Source of the DNA: Haliovirga abyssi
Lineage (GTDB): Bacteria > Fusobacteriota > Fusobacteriia > Fusobacteriales > Haliovirgaceae
DNA length: 64,000 nt
Assembly: GCF_030295325.1 (NCBI RefSeq)
Contig: NZ_AP027059.1
Coordinates: 1,546,637 to 1,610,636 of the forward strand
Direction: 5' to 3'
Position 1 is the first letter of the stretch. The number at the start of each line of letters is the position of its first letter. Positions 8,856 to 18,317 of this stretch are shown here, piece by piece. The notes below the pieces were generated by a model, which was not told the DNA's origin, did not search any database, and saw only the letters and a list, made by a program, of their open reading frames with translations. Position numbers and translations under genes: made by a program.

Positions 8856-9578
8856 TTACAAACTAAAATTTTTACCTAAATAAATTTTTCTTGCAACTTC
8901 ATTTTCTGCTATTTCATTACTATTCCCGCTAATTAAAACCTTTCCTTCCGACATAATATATGCCCTTTCTGTAATTCTTAACGTTTCCTTTACATTGTGA
9001 TCAGTAATCAAAATTCCAAGACCCTTCTTTTTCAAATATAATATTATCTCTTGTATATCCTCTACAGCAATAGGATCTACTCCTGCAAAAGGTTCATCTA
9101 ACAATATAAAATTTGGTTCATTTGCTATTGTTCTAGCTATTTCAACTCTTCTTCTTTCTCCACCAGACAGAGAATATCCTAAACTATTTTCTATATGTGA
9201 TATTTTAAACTCCTCTAATAACATATCTTTTTTTTCTATTCTCTCTTTTTTCGAAATTTTGTTCATCTCTAATATTGTTAAAATATTTTCTCCAACTGTC
9301 ATATTCCTAAAAATTGAAGGTTCTTGTGCTAAATAACCTATTCCTAATCTAGCACGTTTATACATTGGATATTTAATTATATCCATTTCATTATACATTA
9401 CTTTTCCACTTTCTGGCTTTATTATTCCAACTATCATATAAAAAGTTGTAGTTTTTCCTGCTCCATTTGGTCCAAGTAATCCTACTATTTCTCCTTTATT
9501 AACTTCTAAACTCACCTTATTTACAACTAATCTTTTTTTATAACTTTTGCATAATTCTTGTACTGCAATACTATTCAT
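8856..9578 (-). CDS. lptB: LPS export ABC transporter ATPase LptB
   Basis: LptB powers extraction of lipopolysaccharide from the inner membrane by LptFG. The 240-residue ATPase has Walker [10 protein letters not shown] (about residue 37), the signature [13 protein letters not shown] (about 140), Walker [14 protein letters not shown] (about 158) and the switch His in [11 protein letters not shown], in the LptB pattern. Its ATG overlaps the stop of the upstream OstA-like gene as TAATG. This pairing with a periplasmic LptA/LptC-type protein supports the assignment. lptF and lptG are not in the window. Confidence 0.93.
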   Translation of the reverse strand: MNSIAVQELCKSYKKRLVVNKVSLEVNKGEIVGLLGPNGAGKTTTFYMIVGIIKPESGKVMYNEMDIIKYPMYKRARLGIGYLAQEPSIFRNMTVGENILTILEMNKISKKERIEKKDMLLEEFKISHIENSLGYSLSGGERRRVEIARTIANEPNFILLDEPFAGVDPIAVEDIQEIILYLKKKGLGILITDHNVKETLRITERAYIMSEGKVLISGNSNEIAENEVARKIYLGKNFSL

Positions 9579-12277
9579 TATTTACTCTCCTCTTTAGGCT
9601 TTATCCTCAATTTAAATTTAGTTGTACCTATTCCAGATAATATATTTGTTTTTAAATCCATAACTCCCTCTTCTGCTTCTACTTTGTTTTCACCTTGATA
9701 AACTATAATATTCCCTTTCATTTTCACTTTTTTATCTTCATTATTTAAAGAAGCATCATTTGCTGTTGCATTTATTGTACCAGCTTCTTTAGTTATATTT
9801 GTTAATTTTACATTACTTTTCATTTCACCTGTATTTGTATTTAAATTTAAATAAACATAATCTGATTTTATTGTTGTATCTCCATCTATTTTTAATACTG
9901 GATTACCTTTTCCAAAAACTAAATTTTTCATGTTATCCATTTCAAGATAATCACTTGAAAGATTCATATCTTTATACCAAAAATCAGTTTTATTTTTTAT
10001 TTCTCCTCTTGTTACATCAAATTGATCATCTTTATTTTTTTTAAAATACATTTTAGCTATATCTCCTGAAAATTTCATCTTTTCTGATGGCAGATCAGCT
10101 TTTAAATTATCTTTAAAATTAAACTCCTTTTTTGAATAATCGCCTGATAAAAAATCTCCTGTTATCTTATCCCCATCTTCTGTTGTTATTACTCCTTTTT
10201 CTCCATCTAAAGTTTTATTCTTCAGATCCATTTCACCTGATTGAATAACCATCTTTAGATTTTTTTCTGTAACTGTAATTGGAGTTTCTGATTTTATTTT
10301 TTTTGTTTTAATAAAATATCTTAGTTTATCAGAGTCTATATTTAGTTCTTTTTGATTTATATTTACTTTTTTTATAAAATCAATTTCATTTGATTTTTCA
10401 TCATATTTTGCTAATTCACTTTTAAATTTTATATCTTCTTGATGCCCTGAAATTTTTCTTAATTTTAAAATTTTTAAATTATTGTCATATTCTCCTGTTT
10501 CATAATTCATAATTATTTTTTCTGTTTTATTTTCAACTTTTCCTGGTGTGATTAAATATCCCATTTTTTCTTTATATTTATACACTATTTTTTCTGTATT
10601 TCCATATATATCATCTTTTTTTAATCTAACATCTCCATATATATCCATCTCTTCTTTATATTTATAAGTCAGCTCATTAGCATTAACTATCAAATCATCT
10701 TTTCTGTTTTTTATTTCAACTGTTCCAACCAATTTTCCAAATTTATCATCTAAATTATATGTAAAGCTGTCCCCTGATATTTCATAATCATCTTTTACAA
10801 CTTTTGTTTTTCCTAATAAACTTATCAGTTTAGAATTATCGTCATATTCTCCATTCTTTGAATATATTTTTAAATCGTCCTCTTTATTATAAACTTCAAA
10901 ATTATCTTTCATATATATTTTTTTATTTGCTTCATCAAGATCTAATTTTTGTGTTACAATATTATATTTTTCATAGTTTATAGATATATTTTTTTCTAAA
11001 TTATATATCTTTTTCTTTAAATTAAATTTAACAAAATCACTTATTAAATTATTTTCTTTTTTCTCTATATATATTTTTTTAGAAGTACCTATTTCATCTT
11101 TTGTATAAAATATTAAATTAGAACCATTTATTTTCATTCCATTTTTAACTACTCTAAAGTTTTCTGGAATAACCAATTTATTTTCATCCACAAAATAGTG
11201 GAATTTTTTACTTTTCATTCTATAGTCTTTTCCAAAAACTAATATATTTTCATGTCCAACTCCTTCTATAATATTATTTTTTTTATCATATGTAATTTCA
11301 TCGGCTTTCATTGTAGATTCTTTATTTTTTATTTCTATGTTATTAGATAATTTTATATTCTCTGTAACTTCATCTATTTGCATATAATCGGACTCAAAAT
11401 TATACTCTTTTATTTTACCTTTTACAGGTTTATTCAATACTATTTTTTTAGTTTTGCCATTATAAAATGCTTTTGGAGTATTAATTTCCATATCATCTTT
11501 TTTTAATTTTACATTATCATATACATCTACATTATTAGTTTTTTTATAATAAACTAAATTATTTGCAGTTAGTGTATACCCTTTCATTCGTGCTTTAAAT
11601 TTACCCCATACAATTAATCTGTTATTATCCATATCATAAATTGCATAATTTAATTCTCCAGTTACTAATTCTATTTTTCCCTTTTCACTATTAAGATTTT
11701 TAACTTGTACTTTTATATTACCATTTAATTTTACTATATTTTTGTTTCTATCATAAATCACTCTATCACAGCTTAAAGTTACTTTATTTGAAGTTAATTT
11801 AACGTTAGTATATAAATTTATTAATGTAAATTGACTATTGGCTTCAAAATGTCTTGCTGTTATTTTTATATCATCTTTTTTTGCTTCCACTTTTGAAACT
11901 GAATAAAATTTCTTTTTATTTTCATCATATCTCATTTCAGTTGTTTTAAATTTCCAACCATTGTCTGTTACTCCTGTTATATTTCCTTTTAGTATCATAT
12001 TTTTCAATTTATCAACTATGGCTTCATTTCCTTTTAATGACATATTTTTGAAAAAAGCTTGTGCCTGTTTAAATACTGTTGTCTCATTAGTTTGATTCTC
12101 AATAAGTTGATTAGCAGAAATTTTATAACTATTTCCTATATCATATTTTATATTATTTGTTTTAATATCTTTTTTTATCTCTCCTATATTAATATCTGAC
12201 ATTTTTTTTATATAATTATTATATATAAAAAGTAAAAATATTCCTAACATTATGAAATATAATATTTTTTTCAACAT
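9578..12277 (-). CDS. Large LptC/LptA (OstA)-like periplasmic LPS transport protein
   Basis: This 899-residue protein begins with one membrane segment (about residues 4-21), followed by a long run of short beta-strand repeats of the OstA/LptA type: alternating patterns such as [36 protein letters not shown], and [19 protein letters not shown] near the C-terminus. LptA and LptC proteins are normally 170-200 residues each; this one is four to five times longer and could form an extended beta-jellyroll bridge across the periplasm. It is translationally coupled to lptB. A role in LPS transport is inferred from fold pattern and neighbour. Confidence 0.75.
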   Translation of the reverse strand: MLKKILYFIMLGIFLLFIYNNYIKKMSDINIGEIKKDIKTNNIKYDIGNSYKISANQLIENQTNETTVFKQAQAFFKNMSLKGNEAIVDKLKNMILKGNITGVTDNGWKFKTTEMRYDENKKKFYSVSKVEAKKDDIKITARHFEANSQFTLINLYTNVKLTSNKVTLSCDRVIYDRNKNIVKLNGNIKVQVKNLNSEKGKIELVTGELNYAIYDMDNNRLIVWGKFKARMKGYTLTANNLVYYKKTNNVDVYDNVKLKKDDMEINTPKAFYNGKTKKIVLNKPVKGKIKEYNFESDYMQIDEVTENIKLSNNIEIKNKESTMKADEITYDKKNNIIEGVGHENILVFGKDYRMKSKKFHYFVDENKLVIPENFRVVKNGMKINGSNLIFYTKDEIGTSKKIYIEKKENNLISDFVKFNLKKKIYNLEKNISINYEKYNIVTQKLDLDEANKKIYMKDNFEVYNKEDDLKIYSKNGEYDDNSKLISLLGKTKVVKDDYEISGDSFTYNLDDKFGKLVGTVEIKNRKDDLIVNANELTYKYKEEMDIYGDVRLKKDDIYGNTEKIVYKYKEKMGYLITPGKVENKTEKIIMNYETGEYDNNLKILKLRKISGHQEDIKFKSELAKYDEKSNEIDFIKKVNINQKELNIDSDKLRYFIKTKKIKSETPITVTEKNLKMVIQSGEMDLKNKTLDGEKGVITTEDGDKITGDFLSGDYSKKEFNFKDNLKADLPSEKMKFSGDIAKMYFKKNKDDQFDVTRGEIKNKTDFWYKDMNLSSDYLEMDNMKNLVFGKGNPVLKIDGDTTIKSDYVYLNLNTNTGEMKSNVKLTNITKEAGTINATANDASLNNEDKKVKMKGNIIVYQGENKVEAEEGVMDLKTNILSGIGTTKFKLRIKPKEESK

Positions 12278-12292
12278 TTTATCGCTCCTATT

Positions 12293-12382
12293 GAATGTTT
12301 AAAAAGTAATATTTTTATATTTATATGAATGTGTAATCAACTACATAATTTATAAATAAACAAGAATATTCTTTTTAACCCA
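12293..12382. repeat. Degenerate family A repeat
   Basis: The segment starts GAATGTTTAAAAAGTAAT and ends ATTCTTTTTAACCCA, with weakened inner arms (ATAATTTATAAATAAACAAG). It fills the gap between mutS and the OstA-like gene. The ends match the family but the core has drifted. Confidence 0.5.
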
Positions 12383-12385
12383 TTT

Positions 12386-14983
12386 CTATTTTCTATTTTC
12401 TATTTTTCTTTTTATTTCATTTAATTTGTTTAAAGCTTCCAATGGTGTAATGTTATTTAAATTAAGTTCTTCTAACTCAATTAATATTTCATCTTCAACT
12501 TTTTCTTCTTCCTCTACTATTATATCATTATTTCCAAAAAGTGACAACTGTTCAACTTGTATTGTACTTTCCACTAATTTTCTTCTTTTTTCTAAATTAA
12601 ATAATATTTTTTTACTTCTATTAATTATATCATTAGGGATTCCTGCCAATTTTGCAACTTCAATTCCATAACTTTTATCAGCTCCGCCTCTAACTATTTT
12701 CCTTAAAAATATAACACTGTTTGAAGTTTCTTTTACTTCTATTCTAAAATTAACTATATTCTCAAATTTCTTTTCCAATTCTGTAAGCTCATGATAATGA
12801 GTAGCAAAAATTGTTTTAGATTTTACCTTATCATGTATATATTCGCTTATAGCCCACGCTATTGATATTCCATCAAATGTACTTGTCCCTCTTCCCACTT
12901 CATCCAAAATAACAAAACTTCTTTCAGTTGCATTATTCACTATATTAGCTACTTCACTCATCTCTACCATAAATGTACTTTGCCCTGATACTAAGTCATC
13001 ACTAGCTCCCACTCTTGTAAATATTTTATCAACTACTCCAATCTTTGCATATGTGGCAGGCACATAACTCCCTATTTGCGCTAAAATTATTATTAGTGCT
13101 ATCTGCTTCATATATGTGGATTTCCCAGCCATATTAGGCCCAGTAAGTATTATCAGTTTTTCCTTTTCTGTAAATTTTATATTATTACTCACATAATCTT
13201 CACTACCTATTAATTTTTCTACTACAGCATGTCTTGCATCTTGTATATCAATTTCAAAACCTTCATCTATTTCTGGTTTTATATAATTATTTTCAATTGC
13301 TACAACTGCAAACGATATTATCATATCTAAATTTGCGATTTTGCTCGCCACATCTTGCAATGTTTTTTTCATATTTTTTATATTAGAAGTTATTTCTTTA
13401 AAAATTTTATACTCTAATTCTTCTATTTTATCCTTTGCATTTAACACTTTGCTTTCATATTCTTTTAATTCAGGAGTAATAAATCTTTCTGCATTTGACA
13501 AAGTTTGTTTTCTAATATAATTTTCTGGAACTAAATCAATATTACTCTTAGTTACTTCTATATAATATCCAAAAACTCTATTATATTTTACTTTTAATGA
13601 TTTTATTCCCGTTTTTTCTTTTTCCTCTTTTTCCAAATCTAATATATATTTTTTACCCTGTTTTGAAATATTTCTTAATTCATCTAATTCTTTATTATAA
13701 TTTTCTTTTATAATTTTCCCTTCTCTTATTGAAAATGGTGGCTCTTCTATTATTGAACTGTCTATTAATTCATATATTTCAATCAAATCTTTTAATTCAA
13801 ATTTTAATATATCACTATCTTTTAAAATGTTTTTTATCTCTATTACAGATTTTAATGATTTTTTCAATGCAATTATATCTCTTCCATTTTCAGTTCCCAA
13901 AACTATCTTTCCGATTATTCTTTCTATATCATAAATATTAATTAATTCTTCTCTAATTTCTTCTCTAATCATTAAATTATCTATAAAATATTTTACATTA
14001 TTTTGTCTTTCTAGTATTTTATCTATATCAATCAAGGGACTTACTATAACTTTTTTTAATAATCTACCTCCCATAGAAGTTTTAGTTTTATTTAAAACCC
14101 ATAATAATGTACCTAAACTATTTTTTTCTCTGTTATTTTTAATTAAATCTAAATTTCTTTGTGTTGTTACATTTAATTCCATTTGATTTTTTGTATTTAC
14201 ATATATCAGTTTATTTACCGGTATTTCTCCAAATTTCTGTAACTCTAAAATATAATTTAAAACCGTTCCTGCAATTTCTATTGAAATTTTTTTATTGTTT
14301 ATCCCAAAACTTTCTAATGAAATAATATTAAAATAATCTTTTAAAAATTCCTCACTATCATCTATTAAATTTATAGTATTTAATAATATATTATTTAATT
14401 TAGTATATTCTTCTATTTTTTCTTTTAATATTTCATATGATACGTTGTCTATTAAAATCTCTTTTGGAGCTATTTTATTAATTTCATTAAATATTTTCTC
14501 GCTTAAATTTCCCTCATCAAATTGTGTAGTTTTAAATTCACCAGTAGTAATATCAATATATGAAATTCCTGCTCCAGAATCTTTTATTTCAATTCCCAAT
14601 AAATAATTATTACTATTTTCGTCTAAAGAATCTGTATCAATAACAGTTCCAGGTGTAATTATTTTCACAACTTCTCTTTTTACAATTCCCTTAGCTTTTT
14701 TAGGATCCTCCACTTGCTCGCATATGGCAACTTTATATCCTTTTGACACTAATTTAGATATATATTGTGCTGCTGAATGATAAGGAATCCCTGCCAATGG
14801 AACTTCTACTCCCTTCTCTTTATTTCGAGAAGTCAAAGTAATCCCTAGCTCTTTTGAGGCTATTTTTGCATCTTCAAAAAACATCTCATAAAAATCACCT
14901 AATCTAAAAAAAAGTATTGAATCCTCATTTTCTTTTTTTATTGCTTTATATTGTTTCATTAATGGAGTTTCTTTTTTTATCAT
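12386..14983 (-). CDS. mutS: DNA mismatch repair protein MutS
   Basis: MutS recognises mismatches and small loops. The 865-residue protein has the mismatch-binding motif FFRLGDFYEMFFEDA with the conserved Phe-x-Glu (about residues 25-39), connector, lever and clamp regions, the ATPase Walker A GPNMAGKSTYMKQ (about 610), Walker B VILDEVGRGTSTFDG, and the helix-turn-helix dimer tail. The start has AAAGGGTG upstream. The usual partner mutL is not in the window. Confidence 0.97.
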   Translation of the reverse strand: MIKKETPLMKQYKAIKKENEDSILFFRLGDFYEMFFEDAKIASKELGITLTSRNKEKGVEVPLAGIPYHSAAQYISKLVSKGYKVAICEQVEDPKKAKGIVKREVVKIITPGTVIDTDSLDENSNNYLLGIEIKDSGAGISYIDITTGEFKTTQFDEGNLSEKIFNEINKIAPKEILIDNVSYEILKEKIEEYTKLNNILLNTINLIDDSEEFLKDYFNIISLESFGINNKKISIEIAGTVLNYILELQKFGEIPVNKLIYVNTKNQMELNVTTQRNLDLIKNNREKNSLGTLLWVLNKTKTSMGGRLLKKVIVSPLIDIDKILERQNNVKYFIDNLMIREEIREELINIYDIERIIGKIVLGTENGRDIIALKKSLKSVIEIKNILKDSDILKFELKDLIEIYELIDSSIIEEPPFSIREGKIIKENYNKELDELRNISKQGKKYILDLEKEEKEKTGIKSLKVKYNRVFGYYIEVTKSNIDLVPENYIRKQTLSNAERFITPELKEYESKVLNAKDKIEELEYKIFKEITSNIKNMKKTLQDVASKIANLDMIISFAVVAIENNYIKPEIDEGFEIDIQDARHAVVEKLIGSEDYVSNNIKFTEKEKLIILTGPNMAGKSTYMKQIALIIILAQIGSYVPATYAKIGVVDKIFTRVGASDDLVSGQSTFMVEMSEVANIVNNATERSFVILDEVGRGTSTFDGISIAWAISEYIHDKVKSKTIFATHYHELTELEKKFENIVNFRIEVKETSNSVIFLRKIVRGGADKSYGIEVAKLAGIPNDIINRSKKILFNLEKRRKLVESTIQVEQLSLFGNNDIIVEEEEKVEDEILIELEELNLNNITPLEALNKLNEIKRKIENRK

Positions 14984-15042
14984 TTAATTTCACCCTTTAT
15001 ATTAATATTTATTTTTATTCTATAAAAACATATAACATATCT

Positions 15043-15120
15043 AAAAAAACCGCCAATAATAAAGGAGTTTTAGATTTTCGATTCTAACACTGAACGCCCC
15101 CCTATTAAAGCGGTTTTTTT
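15043..15120 (-). terminator. Compound hairpin terminator after speE
   Basis: Outer arms AAAAAAACCGC and GCGGTTTTTTT enclose about 55 nt that hold a second, smaller stem (TTAGA/TCTAA) and a C-rich/G-rich partial pairing. The T-run begins right after the outer stem on the minus strand, and the speE stop codon (15119-15121) overlaps it. Ordinary terminators are half this size, so it may be a structured RNA element as well. Confidence 0.65.
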
Positions 15121-15958
15121 ATCTGAATATTTTTTTTACATAATTCGGCAATACAAAGCTTGCTTTATGTATTCCACTATTATAATATTTTGTAAATTTT
15201 TCTATTTTTTCAGCTTTTTCTAAATTAAAATCTTCTATTGGATTATATCTTTTAGACCCTATGCTAAAAGACCAAAACCCACTTTGATATGCGAGCAAAG
15301 ATGCCGTTGCAAGTTTTGATATTGGAAATATTTTCCTAAATGAATCCTGAACATCTTTTATTATTGGTAAATGATACCATGGTGATTCTGATTGTGCTAT
15401 CACTATTCCATCTTCTGTTAATGATTCATAACATAATTTATAAAAATCTTCTTTAAATAATCCTACTGCCGGTCCAATAGGATCTGTAGAATCTATACAT
15501 ATTATATCATAATAATTTTTTTTATTCTCTAAAAATTTTATACCATCTTCAAAATATAATTTTACTCTTTCATCACTTTTTAATATTCCTGCTACATTTG
15601 GAAAATATTCTAAACAAACGTCAGTAACATGTTTATCTATTTCGCAAAGATGAATCTCTTCAAAGCTATCATATCTTGCAAGTTCTCTAATTGTTCCTCC
15701 ATCTCCACCACCTATTACAAGTGCTCTTTTGGGATTTGGATGAATATTTGATGATAAATGTGCCATCATTTCATGATATACAAATTCATCTTTTTCCGTA
15801 ACCATTAAAATTCCATCTAATGTAAATGCTCTTCCAAACTCTTCTGTTTCAAAGACATCTAATCGTTGATATTCACTTTTACCACTATATAAACATTCTT
15901 TTACTTTTAATGAATATTTTAATCCTGGTAAATGAAATTCAGAAAACCAAAATTCCAT
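15119..15958 (-). CDS. speE: Spermidine synthase
   Basis: SpeE transfers aminopropyl from decarboxylated S-adenosylmethionine to putrescine. The 279-residue protein has the nucleotide-binding loop VIGGGDGGTIREL (about residue 82), the Asp motif IDSTDPIGPA (about 155) and the segment QSESPWYH that lines the amine site. The start ATG follows AGGAGG. No speD or arginine/ornithine decarboxylase gene is adjacent. Confidence 0.93.
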   Translation of the reverse strand: MEFWFSEFHLPGLKYSLKVKECLYSGKSEYQRLDVFETEEFGRAFTLDGILMVTEKDEFVYHEMMAHLSSNIHPNPKRALVIGGGDGGTIRELARYDSFEEIHLCEIDKHVTDVCLEYFPNVAGILKSDERVKLYFEDGIKFLENKKNYYDIICIDSTDPIGPAVGLFKEDFYKLCYESLTEDGIVIAQSESPWYHLPIIKDVQDSFRKIFPISKLATASLLAYQSGFWSFSIGSKRYNPIEDFNLEKAEKIEKFTKYYNSGIHKASFVLPNYVKKIFR

Positions 15959-15994
15959 ATTTTTTAATTCCTCCCTTTTTGTGGGTCAATCACT

Positions 15995-17152
15995 CTATTT
16001 ATATAATTTCTCAATTCTATTTATCCCTTCTTCTATTTCATCTAATGAATTAGCATATGAAAATCTAATAAAACCATCCATTCCAAATGCAGCTCCTGGT
16101 ACAACTCCAACTTTTGCAATATCTAATATTTCCTCAGAAACCTCTTCTGAATTTTTACCTATTTTTTCAATATTCACAAAAATATAAAAAGCACCTCCTG
16201 GAATATCAGGCAATATAAATTTATCTATTTTAGAAAGTTTTTTATACATATAATCTCTTCTTTTTTTAAATTCTAAAACCATACTATCTAAAATTTTATT
16301 ATCTAAATTAAGTGCTGCAATTACAGCTTTCTGTGCTATGCTGTTTGGATTGGAAGTTGTATGACCTTGAAATCCAACCGCCAATTTTGCTATCTTTTCT
16401 GGAGCTGCCATATACCCTATTCTCCATCCTGTCATTGCATAAGCTTTTGATACTCCATTTATTACAATAGTTCTATTTTTTATACTCTCAGAAATAGAAG
16501 CAATAGATACATGTTCATTATCATATATTAATTTTTCATATATTTCATCCGAAATAATATAAAAATTATATTTTATAGCTAACTCTCCAATTTTCCTTAA
16601 TTCTTCTCTTGACATTACTGACCCAGTAGGATTATTAGGTGTATTAATAATTATAGCTTTTGTTTTAGATGTTATCTTTTTTTCAATAGCTTCTGCAGTT
16701 AATTTAAAACAATTATCAAAACTTGTATCAACTAAAACAGGAACTCCTCCTAATAATTTCACCATTTCACTATAACTCACCCAATAGGGGTTTGCAAATA
16801 TAACTTCATCTTTTGGATTTAAAATAGCCGCTAATGCGTTATATAGAGAATGCTTTGCTCCGTTAGATACAATTATATTATCTCTTGTATATTTTAATCC
16901 ATTGTCTCTAAGTAATTTGTTAATTATCGCATCTTTTAATTCAACAATTCCACTAGCTGATGTATAATGTGTAAATCCATCATCAATAGCTTTTTTTGCC
17001 GCTTCTCTTATTGGAAGTGGAGTATCAAAATCAGGTTCTCCTGCACCAAAAGATATAACATTTTCACCTTTTTCTCTTAATTCATTTACTTTTGCTATAA
17101 TCTTTAAAGTAGCTGACGGAGTTATACCCTCTAACCTTTTAGAAAATTCCAT
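15995..17152 (-). CDS. Class I/II pyridoxal-phosphate aminotransferase (aspartate-type)
   Basis: The 385-residue protein is a fold-type I aminotransferase of the Iβ aspartate group: GEPDFDTP near residue 38, the NTPNNPTGSVM loop near 170, the cofactor Asp/Tyr in ISDEIYEKL, the Schiff-base Lys in INGVSKAYAMTGWRIGY (about 232-236), and the C-terminal Arg in FIRFSYANS that binds a substrate carboxylate. It most likely transaminates aspartate, but aromatic or prephenate specificity cannot be excluded. It lies 2 nt after tsaB. Confidence 0.9.
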   Translation of the reverse strand: MEFSKRLEGITPSATLKIIAKVNELREKGENVISFGAGEPDFDTPLPIREAAKKAIDDGFTHYTSASGIVELKDAIINKLLRDNGLKYTRDNIIVSNGAKHSLYNALAAILNPKDEVIFANPYWVSYSEMVKLLGGVPVLVDTSFDNCFKLTAEAIEKKITSKTKAIIINTPNNPTGSVMSREELRKIGELAIKYNFYIISDEIYEKLIYDNEHVSIASISESIKNRTIVINGVSKAYAMTGWRIGYMAAPEKIAKLAVGFQGHTTSNPNSIAQKAVIAALNLDNKILDSMVLEFKKRRDYMYKKLSKIDKFILPDIPGGAFYIFVNIEKIGKNSEEVSEEILDIAKVGVVPGAAFGMDGFIRFSYANSLDEIEEGINRIEKLYK

Positions 17153-17154
17153 TA

Positions 17155-17847
17155 TTACACCTCTATTTTTATTTTTTCTTTCTGTCTTTCAGCTTGTGAT
17201 TTTGATATATATTCAGGTTCTAATAAGTATATATTATCATCCTCTTTTTTTTCTGCAATTTCACATAAAACACCAGCATCAATTTTAGACCTAGATATTT
17301 TATTAAATTTAATATTTTTAATTCCATTTTCTAATATTAACTCTCTATAATTTATACTACCATCGCCTGTTAAAATTTTCTTGCTATCTTTATATTTTTC
17401 TAAGATATCTAAAACTTTTCCATCTCTAATCTGTTCTACTACCTTCAATTTAGAATCAACATATTTATAAACACCATAATATACTCTTTCTTTCCTTGCA
17501 TCAATCATAGGAATAATCAAGTCAGAACTATCTGATATCCCATTTGCTAAAATTTCTAAACTATTTATTCCAATAATTTCTTTATCTATTGCAAAAGCAA
17601 TTCCTTTTGCAGTTCCTATTCCTACTCTTACTCCTGTAAATGAACCTGGACCTATTCCAACAGCAACTCTATCTACATCTGATATTTTTAATTTAGAAAA
17701 TTCAAACAGGGTATCTATTCCTTTTAACAATGAGTCTGAATGATTAAATTTCACTTCTAAATCTAATTTAGATATAATTCCATTTTCGCTATCATATAAT
17801 GCCACACTGCTTATTTTTGTAGATGTATCAATCCCTAAAATTAACAT
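17155..17847 (-). CDS. tsaB: tRNA threonylcarbamoyladenosine biosynthesis protein TsaB
   Basis: TsaB is a catalytically inactive ASKHA-fold partner of TsaD in forming t6A37 on tRNAs that read ANN codons. The motifs GIDTSTKISSVALYD at the start and GIGPGSFTGVRVGIGTAKG (about 70-88) are diagnostic. I start at ATG 17847 (230 aa) with GAGGAGAT just upstream; this places a 20-nt overlap with the end of tsaE. The open frame continues ten codons upstream within tsaE, without a good ribosome-binding site. Confidence 0.94.
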   Translation of the reverse strand: MLILGIDTSTKISSVALYDSENGIISKLDLEVKFNHSDSLLKGIDTLFEFSKLKISDVDRVAVGIGPGSFTGVRVGIGTAKGIAFAIDKEIIGINSLEILANGISDSSDLIIPMIDARKERVYYGVYKYVDSKLKVVEQIRDGKVLDILEKYKDSKKILTGDGSINYRELILENGIKNIKFNKISRSKIDAGVLCEIAEKKEDDNIYLLEPEYISKSQAERQKEKIKIEV

Positions 17848-18295
17848 ATTGGATAATCTCCTCTGCTCGTTTTTCATCCCCTATTACTTCAATTTTCATC
17901 ATTCTACTTTCTTCATCTGAATATTCTAATGTAATTCTTATATATTTGTCTGGCAGCTCTTCTTCTATTAAATCAGCCCATTCAACTATAACTATTCCAT
18001 CTCCATTTATATAATCTTCATATCCTATTTCATAAACTTCTTCTGGCTCTCCTATTCTATATACATCAAAATGATAAAATGGACATCCAATTTTAGTTTT
18101 ATACTCTCTCACATAAGTAAATGTAGGACTTTTTATCTCACCTGTTATACCTAAATTTTTAGCTATTTCTTTTACAAATGTTGTTTTTCCTGTGCCTAAA
18201 TCTCCGACTAAGGCAATAAAATCTCCTGATTTTATTGCCTTAGATAATTTTTCAGCTATTTGATTTATTTCGTTAAAATTAACTTTTCTTTTCAT
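17828..18295 (-). CDS. tsaE: tRNA threonylcarbamoyladenosine biosynthesis ATPase TsaE
   Basis: TsaE is the P-loop ATPase of the t6A complex. Walker A GDLGTGKTTFVKEIAKNLG (about residue 31), the segment VKSPTF-like IKSPTFTYVREY, and the conserved HFDVYR followed by the VIVEWADL motif are all present in 155 residues. It overlaps tsaB by 20 nt, so the two subunits are likely made in step. Confidence 0.94.
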   Translation of the reverse strand: MKRKVNFNEINQIAEKLSKAIKSGDFIALVGDLGTGKTTFVKEIAKNLGITGEIKSPTFTYVREYKTKIGCPFYHFDVYRIGEPEEVYEIGYEDYINGDGIVIVEWADLIEEELPDKYIRITLEYSDEESRMMKIEVIGDEKRAEEIIQYVNFRD

Positions 18296-18317
18296 CTATT
18301 TGTCCTCATATTTTCAT

